This document shows, one piece after another, positions 6,222-11,503 of a stretch of DNA of 11,503 nucleotides. The first letter of the stretch is position 1. The number at the start of each line of letters is the position of its first letter. The notes beneath the pieces were generated by a model. That model searched no databases. It worked only from the letters and a program-made list of their open reading frames with translations, and had not been told where the DNA came from. The stretch covers positions 1-11,503 of the forward strand of contig PLTK01000175.1 in NCBI GenBank assembly GCA_003164415.1, read 5' to 3'. The translations under genes and the position numbers were made by a program. Source of the DNA: Methanobacterium sp. GTDB lineage: Archaea > Methanobacteriota > Methanobacteria > Methanobacteriales > Methanobacteriaceae.

Positions 6222-8174
6222 TTAATTTTTATTATTTCCAATTCTAAGTGCATTTATTATCACAACAAGAGTCAGTCCCATGTCCCCAAATGCCACGGCC
6301 ATCCAAAGCGAAACAAATCCTAAAATAGTGAAAAATGCAAACGAACCTTTAACTATTATTGACAGTGAAACATTTTGTTTAACAACTGACATTGTTTTCC
6401 TGCTTAGATCTATAATATAACTGATTTTTGTGATGTTATCATGCATCAACGCTATATCAGCAGTTTCTATTGCTACATCTGAACCTGCTGAACCCATAGC
6501 TATTCCCACATTAGATCTTGCAAGAGCTGGGGCATCATTTACACCATCACCAACCATTGCCACGTGTTTATCCTTTAAAATGAGGTCATTAATAATTTTA
6601 ACCTTATCCTCCGGTAATAAACCTGAATAATGATTATCTATCCCAATTTTTGAAGATACTGCCTTGGCTGTGCCTTCATTATCTCCTGTAAGCATGATGG
6701 TTTTAATATTCCTTTCTTTAAGACTCATGATGGTACTTTGTGATGATGCTCTGATTTTGTCCATTAATCCGATCAAACCAATAACACGTTCCTGATCAGC
6801 AATTATCAATACAGTTTTACCATTTATCTCCAATTTTTCGATTAAATCATCTGGAAATTCATTTATTATTGTCAATAAATTTCTTCGACCCACATAAAAC
6901 ATTTCATTGTTGATCTGTCCTTTAACACCCTTTCCTGTTACAGATTTAAAATTAGTAACTTCTAAAAGTTTTATACCTGTTTTTTCAGTATATTTTACAA
7001 CAGCTTCGGCTATTGGGTGTTTTGATTTGGATTCTAAAGAACCTGTGATTTCTATTATTCTGTCTTTACTGTAGTTCTTTAGGGGGATAATATCAGTTAA
7101 TTCTAATTTTCCCTCTGTAAGGGTTCCTGTTTTATCAAATACAATGGTTCTGATCCTTTGCATTTCTTCTACATATTCTCCACCTTTTATCAAGACCCCA
7201 TTGTTAGTACCGGCTGTTATTCCGGATACCATTGAGACAGGGGTTGATATGGCTAAAGCACACGGGCATGAAACAACTAGCAGTACCAATGCCCTGTAAA
7301 ACCATGTGTCGAAATTTAAACCTAAGACAAATGGTGGAACCGTTGCAACAATAACTGCTAGAAGCAGTATTGATGGTGTGTAGTAGTTGGAAAATTTGTC
7401 GATGAAGGCTTCAGTTTTGGATTTATTGTTTTGTGATGTTTTAACCAGGTCTATTATTTTGGATAATACTGTTTCATCTGATCTCTTTGTAACCCTTAAT
7501 TCGAAATAGCCTTCTTCATTAATTGTACCTGCATATACTGTATCTCCCTCATTTTTTGTAACTGGAATACTTTCCCCTGTTATTGCAGCTTGATTTACCG
7601 AGGATATGCCCTTAATTATAATACCATCTAATGGGATCTTATCTCCGGGCATAACAACTACTATTTCACCTACATCCACTGCATGTGCGTGCAATTTAAT
7701 GTTTTGACCGTCTCTTTTAACTGTTGCTGTTTGCGGTGTAAGTTTTATTAGTGATCCAATTGATTTTTTGGCTCTTTCTCCTGCATAATCTTCTAAAAAT
7801 TCGGCTATAAAAAATAAAAATATTACAGATGCACCTTCTGCTCCTTGACCAATTGAAAAAGCTCCTACAGCTGCGATGGTTATTAGTAAACTTATACTGA
7901 ATTTTCCTTTAAAAAGTGCCCTAAATCCGTTGGGCACTGTTTCGTATCCTGAGATAACAACCACTGTAACGTATAAAATTTCTGCTAAAATCTTTTGACT
8001 GGTAAAGAAATCCAAATATAATGCGGTGGCTAGAATTATGGCCGATATTCCGACGATATAGACGGCTTTAATCCTATTTTCAGGTTCTTTATCTTCATAA
8101 ATATTCGTTGTGCAATATTTACATGTATCAGAGGGATCGTCTGTGTTGGGGCTGTTGATATTATTCCAGGGCAT
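6222..8174 (-). CDS. cadA: Zn/Cd/Pb-type P1B heavy-metal exporting ATPase
   Basis: 650-residue P1B-type ATPase that pumps soft divalent metal ions out of the cell at the expense of ATP. Visible in order: two N-terminal membrane helices (about 36-77), two more (92-127), the actuator TGES (199-202), helices at 266-287 and 291-313 with the metal-binding CPC (303-305), the phosphorylation site DKTGT (D347), the nucleotide-domain HP pair (386-387), TGDN, GDGVNDAP (542-549), and two final helices. K609 and D631 in the last helices match the Lys and Asp of ZntA/CadA (P1B-2), pointing to Zn/Cd/Pb rather than copper. The usual HMA domain is missing; only a CxxC (C18-C21) in a 35-residue tail remains. 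The start at 8174 is chosen over a GTG at 8183 because AGGTG lies six bases before it. The start overlaps the repressor gene by 14 bases. Confidence 0.9.
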   Translation of the reverse strand: MPWNNINSPNTDDPSDTCKYCTTNIYEDKEPENRIKAVYIVGISAIILATALYLDFFTSQKILAEILYVTVVVISGYETVPNGFRALFKGKFSISLLITIAAVGAFSIGQGAEGASVIFLFFIAEFLEDYAGERAKKSIGSLIKLTPQTATVKRDGQNIKLHAHAVDVGEIVVVMPGDKIPLDGIIIKGISSVNQAAITGESIPVTKNEGDTVYAGTINEEGYFELRVTKRSDETVLSKIIDLVKTSQNNKSKTEAFIDKFSNYYTPSILLLAVIVATVPPFVLGLNFDTWFYRALVLLVVSCPCALAISTPVSMVSGITAGTNNGVLIKGGEYVEEMQRIRTIVFDKTGTLTEGKLELTDIIPLKNYSKDRIIEITGSLESKSKHPIAEAVVKYTEKTGIKLLEVTNFKSVTGKGVKGQINNEMFYVGRRNLLTIINEFPDDLIEKLEINGKTVLIIADQERVIGLIGLMDKIRASSQSTIMSLKERNIKTIMLTGDNEGTAKAVSSKIGIDNHYSGLLPEDKVKIINDLILKDKHVAMVGDGVNDAPALARSNVGIAMGSAGSDVAIETADIALMHDNITKISYIIDLSRKTMSVVKQNVSLSIIVKGSFAFFTILGFVSLWMAVAFGDMGLTLVVIINALRIGNNKN

Positions 8175-8514
8175 GTTCAACACCTAGTTCAATTATTTTT
8201 TTTACATGCTCGTCTGCAAGTGAATAATAGGCCATTTTACCCTGTTTCCGAAATTTTACAAGATTTTTACTTCGTAAAATTCTTAACTGATGGGATATTG
8301 TGGATTGATTAGCATTTAATGCAGCGGTCAGATCACAAACACAGAGTTCTCTTTGATATAATGATTGTAGGATCTTGAGTCTTGTTGGATCTCCAAATAT
8401 CTTAAAATTCTCAGCTATAACTATGAGGATATCTTCATCAAGCATTTTGGATTTGACTTCTTTCACTGCTTTTTCATTGCTACTTTCGATTTCACAAACA
8501 TCATCAACTTTCAT
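8161..8514 (-). CDS. cadC: CadC/SmtB-like metal-sensing repressor (ArsR family)
   Basis: 117-residue winged-helix repressor that releases its operator when it binds metal. The ArsR core includes FGDPTRLKILQSL (40-52), the recognition helix with STISHQLRIL (71-80) and a wing with FRKQGKMAYYSL (88-99). Both classical metal sites are intact. One is an N-terminal Cys plus ELCVC (C7, C58, C60), the thiolate Cd/Pb site of CadC. The other is the alpha-5 zinc site D101-x-H103-x10-H114-x2-E117. These positions match my recollection of plasmid pI258 CadC without a gap, which supports the ATG at 8514 over one at 8538. The gene overlaps cadA, the same order as bacterial cadCA. No ribosome binding site precedes the ATG, so a leaderless transcript is likely. 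It probably controls its own operon. Confidence 0.9.
   Translation of the reverse strand: MKVDDVCEIESSNEKAVKEVKSKMLDEDILIVIAENFKIFGDPTRLKILQSLYQRELCVCDLTAALNANQSTISHQLRILRSKNLVKFRKQGKMAYYSLADEHVKKIIELGVEHALE
8181..8185 (-). promoter_or_regulatory. Ribosome binding site deciding the cadA start
   Basis: AGGTG on the minus strand lies six bases upstream of the ATG at 8174, inside the 3' end of the repressor gene. It overlaps the alternative GTG at 8183, so that GTG is unlikely to be the main start. Confidence 0.6.
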
Positions 8515-8526
8515 ATGTATGACTGT

Positions 8527-8550
8527 GCATATGAACATATATACTTATGT
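8527..8550. promoter_or_regulatory. Candidate CadC operator over the cadCA promoter
   Basis: A 24-base imperfect palindrome centred between 8538 and 8539, with eight of twelve positions matching per half. It contains ATATGAACATAT, close to the TGAACA/TGTTCA half-sites used by SmtB/CzrA/CadC repressors. TATATA (8538-8543) sits in its centre. As an archaeal TATA box on the minus strand it would start transcription near 8514-8518, at the cadC ATG. Binding would block TBP, giving autorepression. Inferred from sequence and gene context. Confidence 0.5.
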
Positions 8551-8786
8551 TTTAAAATATTTACATAATTTCTCAAATTATCTTTAATGGATAATTATAA
8601 CCATTATTCCCTCTTCTTTATTGTGTTAATCGTTAAAACAAGGTTTCCTAAAATTTACTTAACTTTATTAATTGACAATTAATACATATAATGAAGAAAT
8701 GGTCCAAATCAAAAAAGTCGATTTTGTTCTTATATTTAATAAAATTATTATAATTCTGATTTATATTAATAAAAATGGGTGATTTA
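8551..8786. promoter_or_regulatory. Divergent intergenic region between cadC and the zinc-ribbon membrane gene
   Basis: About 236 AT-rich bases with no supported gene. It contains two inverted repeats: TAATGG/CCATTA with a ten-base spacer (8585-8606) and a perfect 9-1-9 palindrome TATTAATTG-A-CAATTAATA (8666-8684). TATA candidates for the rightward gene are ACATATAAT (about 8684-8692) and CTTATATTTA (about 8729-8738). GGTGA (8778-8782), four bases before the ATG at 8787, is the ribosome binding site for that gene and argues against the in-frame ATG at 8775. Confidence 0.45.
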
Positions 8787-9434
8787 ATGTCATATCTTGT
8801 GTGTGAAGAATGCGGAAAATACTACGAACTTAAGGAGGGTAAAGACTCTTTCAGTTATGAAAAATGTTCTTGTGGAGGTAAATTAAGATATACCGACACA
8901 TTAAACGGAACTAATAAAAAGGATATAACATTAAAAAGCTCTGAAATCACATGCACAATCTGTGGAACTAAAAATACTGACGGTTCAATGATATGTGCCA
9001 CATGCGGAAGGAGATTGGAATCCAATCAACAGTTTAAAAATATTAACTCCTCCTTAAATAGGGGTATAAGTTGGATCGGGATTGCTATTGGGTTTGGGTT
9101 TCTTTTAACCGCCATAATGTTTGGTATTGTGGCAATTTTTGGTACAAACATTCCCCAAAATGCATCAGACATCCCGTACAACCTTTTAGTAAAGTTTGGA
9201 ATTCTTGCTATGGTTCTGCTTGTTGTGTCTGGTATAATATCCTCATTGATTGGGGGCAGTGCAAAATTCAAAAATGGTCTTATAAACGGTGGATTGGTTG
9301 GAGTAATCTTGGGATTGATTGTTGGTGCTACTTCAGGTTCAGTATTATCTATTGCAGCTTTAGCAATTTTTGGATCTTTAACAGGGCTTGGAGGATTTTT
9401 TGGAACAATTTTAATGAGAAGATTTCATAAATAA
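8787..9434 (+). CDS. Double zinc-ribbon integral membrane protein, function unknown
   Basis: 215-residue protein I cannot assign a function. Residues 1-35 hold an atypical zinc ribbon (C6-x2-C9, C27-x-C29, ending CSCGGKLRY). Residues 54-76 hold a second, CTICGTKN...CATCGRRL (C56, C59, C70, C73). Four hydrophobic helices follow at about 94-118, 133-157, 163-182 and 184-209. The last two are Gly-rich, a pattern I associate with small archaeal membrane domains such as DUF5518. The zinc-binding head is probably cytosolic. The N-terminal module MSYLVCEECGKYYEL resembles one that I recall at the front of many Methanobacterium membrane proteins. The ATG at 8787 is chosen because GGTGA lies four bases before it. 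It is divergent from cadCA, but nothing shows it shares a metal role. No signal peptide. Confidence 0.8.
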   Translation: MSYLVCEECGKYYELKEGKDSFSYEKCSCGGKLRYTDTLNGTNKKDITLKSSEITCTICGTKNTDGSMICATCGRRLESNQQFKNINSSLNRGISWIGIAIGFGFLLTAIMFGIVAIFGTNIPQNASDIPYNLLVKFGILAMVLLVVSGIISSLIGGSAKFKNGLINGGLVGVILGLIVGATSGSVLSIAALAIFGSLTGLGGFFGTILMRRFHK

Positions 9435-9498
9435 TTTAGGATATACTCTTCTAAAATTAAACTTTTATTTATTAAAAGGAAAATAAAGATAGATAAAC
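9435..9498. terminator. Convergent gene boundary, AT-rich
   Basis: 64 bases between two converging genes. ACTTTTATTTATT (about 9460-9472) is a weak U-rich terminator candidate for the plus strand. Reading the other way, AAAAGGAAAATAAAG gives TTTATTTTCCTTTT for the minus-strand gene. No hairpin is evident. Confidence 0.35.
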
Positions 9499-9696
9499 TT
9501 ACAATCTGCCTCTCATCAGTTTTTTACTGAGTTTATCCATTTTCTTAGCATCATTTATTTGTCTTTCCATCTTACTATCTTCAATCAAAACACCGCCCTG
9601 ATATCCACATTTCATACAAGTCCATATTCCAGTTTCTGGCACGAGTATTTTAATCCTTTTTGAACCACATTTAGGGCATATTTTTATTTTTCCCAT
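9499..9696 (-). CDS. 65-residue zinc-ribbon protein, function unknown
   Basis: Small protein with one zinc ribbon of the transcription-factor type: C7-x2-C10 (CPKCGSKRI) and C27-x2-C30 (WTCMKCGYQGGV). A charged tail follows (about 39-65), rich in Lys, Arg, Asp and Met, ending KKLMRGRL and probably helical. The fold resembles TFIIS/TFB or ribosomal-protein ribbons, which bind nucleic acid or protein, but no specific role can be read from the sequence. Translation is well supported: GGAGGGA (9705-9711) lies eight bases before the ATG. A TATA-like TAAATATAAAT (minus strand, about 9756-9766) fits a promoter with a leader of roughly 40 bases. It is a stand-alone gene converging with the membrane protein gene. 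Confidence 0.8.
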   Translation of the reverse strand: MGKIKICPKCGSKRIKILVPETGIWTCMKCGYQGGVLIEDSKMERQINDAKKMDKLSKKLMRGRL

Positions 9697-9943
<247 letters not shown>

Positions 9944-9945
9944 AA

Positions 9946-10017
<72 letters not shown>

Positions 10018-10143
10018 AAAATGAGTCCATCTTGAATATAACTCTATTCCTATTTAATGTTTTGCATAGGTGAACCTAATTCTGCTCTCGCATTAGACCT
10101 ATACCTTTATAAACAAATGTAGATTCAGGATACAACATTTACT

Positions 10144-10221
10144 ATGCAATTACATGAAGATATACTTGACTATTGCTTAGAAGAAATCTCGGAAAGAATT
10201 CAAGGGAACTGCTTGTTTTGA
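10144..10221 (+). CDS. Possible 25-residue small ORF behind a TATA-like site
   Basis: The frame reads MQLHEDILDYCLEEISERIQ and then GNCLF before TGA. It is acidic and would be an amphipathic helix. TTTATAAAC (10106-10114) lies where an archaeal TATA box would start transcription about eight bases before the ATG. No ribosome binding site is present, which such a short leader would allow. It could be a genuine small protein, the eroded N-terminus of a lost gene (for example a transposase), or chance. I do not recognise it. Confidence 0.25.
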   Translation: MQLHEDILDYCLEEISERIQGNCLF

Positions 10222-10647
10222 ACAATACATTGAAAACAAATATCACAATAAACAAAGTACCATAAACACACCCACCCAAATATAACTCCAAATAAATACC
10301 ATACAAAAATCAAATTCAACTATAATAAAAACAATATCAAATACAGTACCAATTCAACACAATGGAGCAGCCAATAGTTGGATGGATATTAACTATTTTG
10401 AATAGTCAGGGTTACATTAATTATTAATATCAAAATGATACTCCTGCTTTTCCAATGTCTAATGTTAAAAATTAAAATAATTAATAATACATTTAAAAAA
10501 CCATTTAAATTCTTAAATTTAATAAATCACTTTAAATCTCATTTTAACGCACTGTTTTAGATTAAAATAACCATAAATTATATGAAATACTCTTAAAAAA
10601 TAGGCGAAAATGGATTTAAGTCCGTTGAAAATCGTAGAGTAATAAAT

Positions 10648-10655
10648 TTTATATG
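10648..10655 (+). promoter_or_regulatory. TATA box of the GerW-DUF2953 operon
   Basis: TTTATATG preceded by AATAAAT is a good archaeal TATA element. Start of transcription is expected near 10675, giving a leader of about 40 bases that contains the GGGGGA ribosome binding site (10705-10710). Confidence 0.5.
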
Positions 10656-10716
10656 AGTTAGTCTACATAGTAAAGAAGGAAGAAAAAGTTTCGTTAAAAT
10701 TTAAGGGGGAATTTTA

Positions 10717-11190
10717 TTGAATATCGGAGATCCAATTAAAACAACTGTTGAAGAAATTCGTAAAGTTTTAAATATAGAAAATGTGGTCGGAGAAACAATA
10801 GAATCCGATGATAAAATTTTAATTCCTATTACTAGAATGGGTATGGGATTCGGAGCAGGTATGGGTGAAGGTAAAGGTTCAGATGATATGAGTGGAGCTG
10901 GAGCTGGAGCTGGTGGGGCTGCTGGTATTGAACCAATCGCTGTTATCGTTGTATTCAAGGGAGTAAGTGGTCCTGAAGGAGTTAAGGTAATGTCATTAAA
11001 AGCTCCAGACCCATTAACAAGGGCTATAGGTGAAATAAGTAACGCTGCTGTTGAAATTATGAGCCAGGGCAGCAAAATGATGAAAGAAAAAGGTCAAAAA
11101 AAGAAAGAAGCCAAAATTGACACTAAGAAAGGCGAAGTCGAATTTAAAGCAGATAAGAATAAAGCTAAGCTTAATATTAAAGAGAAATAA
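10717..11190 (+). CDS. GerW/YtfJ-family protein (sporulation protein homologue)
   Basis: 157-residue member of the family typified by Bacillus YtfJ (GerW), which is needed for normal spore germination but whose biochemistry is unknown. Visible: an N-terminal helix (1-20), the segment VVGETIESDDKILIPITR (23-40), then the family's Gly-rich stretch MGFGAGMGEGKGS...SGAGAGAGGAAG (43-70), and the strand IEPIAVIVVFKGV (71-83) followed by a VKVMSL segment (89-94). After about residue 115 a Lys-rich tail replaces the compact end of bacterial versions (17-18 Lys in the last 40 residues). The TTG start at 10717 is supported by GGGGGA six bases upstream and by alignment with the family N-terminus. No signal peptide or membrane helix. 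A DUF2953 gene follows 32 bases on, the same partner as in Firmicutes. Function in a non-sporulating archaeon is unknown. Confidence 0.85.
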   Translation: MNIGDPIKTTVEEIRKVLNIENVVGETIESDDKILIPITRMGMGFGAGMGEGKGSDDMSGAGAGAGGAAGIEPIAVIVVFKGVSGPEGVKVMSLKAPDPLTRAIGEISNAAVEIMSQGSKMMKEKGQKKKEAKIDTKKGEVEFKADKNKAKLNIKEK

Positions 11191-11222
11191 ATAACAATTA
11201 AACATAATTTCGGAGAACAACA

Positions 11223-11503
11223 GTGATCAACCTAATATTTCTCATAATACTTGTTATAATAATATTATTAATATTAATAGCAAGTATTACGTTGATCCCA
11301 TTTCATATAACTCTGAACCTGGATAATAATGGTTTAGATTATAAGGGATACTTCAAGGTAACTTGGCTCAGGTTAAGGATTCTTCAAAGGGAAGTACCAA
11401 CAAAGGAAGAAGAGAAGGAAGAGAAAAAGGAAGTTGAGAAGAAAGCTAAGGCAGAATGGAATCTTAACAGAATTATAAAGATTTTCAACCTTTTTTTAGA
11501 ATC
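11223..11503 (+). CDS. DUF2953 (YtfI-like) membrane protein, N-terminal part (cut by window edge)
   Basis: 93 codons are visible before the window ends. The GTG start at 11223 follows GGAG (11212-11215) by seven bases. Residues 2-25 form one very hydrophobic helix (INLIFLIILVIIILLILIAS), a signal anchor. Then come SITLIPFHITLNLDNNG and DYKGYFKVTWLRLRIL, the strand pair with the 'F-V-WLRL' pattern I associate with DUF2953. A strongly charged stretch follows (about residues 59-75, alternating Lys and Glu, starting VPTKEEEKEE), then AEWNLNRIIKIFNLFLE. It lies 32 bases after the GerW-family gene and is surely co-transcribed with it. Bacillus ytfI and ytfJ form the same pair. Function is unknown; topology suggests a membrane anchor with the soluble part on one face. 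Confidence 0.78.
   Translation, partial: MINLIFLIILVIIILLILIASITLIPFHITLNLDNNGLDYKGYFKVTWLRLRILQREVPTKEEEKEEKKEVEKKAKAEWNLNRIIKIFNLFLE

Larger units (their letters stand above)
10018..10716. other. 699-base region with no convincing gene
   Basis: The left end holds the tRNA promoter (minus-strand TTATAT 10036-10041, or ATTAAATA about 10051-10058). Next are an inverted repeat TAGGT-GA-ACCTA (10067-10078) and ACCTAT (10097-10102). TTTATAAAC (10106-10114) is a TATA-box-like site reading right, followed by a possible 25-codon ORF. From 10221 to 10361 the plus strand has 33 C but only 3 G and stops in all plus frames, so it is not coding. The rest, about 10430-10640, is AT-rich with nothing recognisable. 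The right end is the promoter of the GerW-family gene. Confidence 0.5.

Noticed and set aside
6222..8174. Copper-transporting (CopA/CopB-type) ATPase
   Set aside because: CPC is shared with copper pumps, but the last helices have the Lys and Asp of Zn/Cd pumps rather than the copper-type Asn/Tyr and Met/Ser residues, and the partner regulator is CadC-like.
8691..8753. 20-codon ORF starting MKKWSKSKKS, then hydrophobic
   Set aside because: It looks slightly like a signal peptide, but has no ribosome binding site and lies in the promoter region of the next gene. AT-rich DNA gives such hydrophobic frames by chance.
9071..9430. 119-codon plus-strand frame inside the zinc-ribbon membrane gene
   Set aside because: Its product is abnormally rich in Trp, Cys and Tyr, as expected from an out-of-frame reading of helix-coding DNA, and the other frame has clear zinc ribbons and membrane helices.
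10221..10361. CRISPR array or tandem repeat in the C-rich, G-poor stretch
   Set aside because: Read for repeated units of 20-40 bases and found none; the similarity is only in composition.
10362..10427. 21-codon ORF (MEQPIVGWILTILNSQGYIN...)
   Set aside because: Hydrophobic and superficially membrane-like, but there is no ribosome binding site or promoter and the frame closes at once. It could be a gene remnant, which cannot be shown here.
10018..10716. tRNA-linked integrated element
   Set aside because: The tRNA 3' ends face away from this region, no integrase or duplicated tRNA end is present, and no att-like direct repeat was seen.
10701..11075. 124-codon minus-strand frame rich in Pro, Ala and Ser
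   Set aside because: It is the complement of the Gly-rich GerW-family gene, which has family motifs and a GGGGGA ribosome binding site.

Overview
The window looks like chromosomal DNA of a methanogenic archaeon, most probably a mesophilic member of the Methanobacteriales such as a Methanobacterium. It is AT-rich. It carries genes for methanopterin (beta-RFAP synthase), for what reads as the coenzyme B pathway (a homoaconitase-type small subunit with a YLRT loop), and for archaeal ether lipids (the start of a CDP-archaeol synthase and a tetraether-synthase-type radical SAM enzyme). Several starts are preceded by GGTGA or GGAGG ribosome binding sites, and the tRNA genes lack an encoded CCA. The genus is inferred; no database was searched.

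Layout. 1-98 (minus) is the first 32 codons of carS. Divergent from it is a probable operon, tes - mptG - hacB (167-3184). After a 263-base AT-rich gap come a zinc-finger protein of the HVO_0476 family and pcm (protein repair), joined by an 11-base overlap. A MiaB/CDKAL1-type tRNA methylthiotransferase follows (4879-6165). Converging on it is a two-gene heavy-metal resistance operon on the minus strand: a CadC-like repressor (8161-8514) overlapping a zinc/cadmium-type P1B ATPase (6222-8174), with an operator-like palindrome over the promoter. Divergent from that operon is a double-zinc-ribbon membrane protein (8787-9434). It converges on a 65-residue zinc-ribbon protein. Next are tandem tRNA-Val(GAC) and tRNA-Phe(GAA) on the minus strand. 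A 699-base region without a convincing gene (10018-10716) contains a TATA-box-like site, a possible 25-codon ORF and a 141-base stretch almost free of G. The window ends with a GerW/YtfJ-family protein and the start of a DUF2953 protein, a pairing otherwise known from spore-forming Firmicutes.

How they work together. carS and tes act at successive levels of membrane lipid synthesis. mptG and hacB supply two methanogenesis cofactors. cadC and cadA form a self-contained metal sensor and exporter. The GerW and DUF2953 genes form an operon of unknown archaeal function. I see no insertion sequence, CRISPR array, phage gene or integration site. No clearly unprecedented system is visible; the least explained items are the GerW-DUF2953 pair and the 10018-10716 region.
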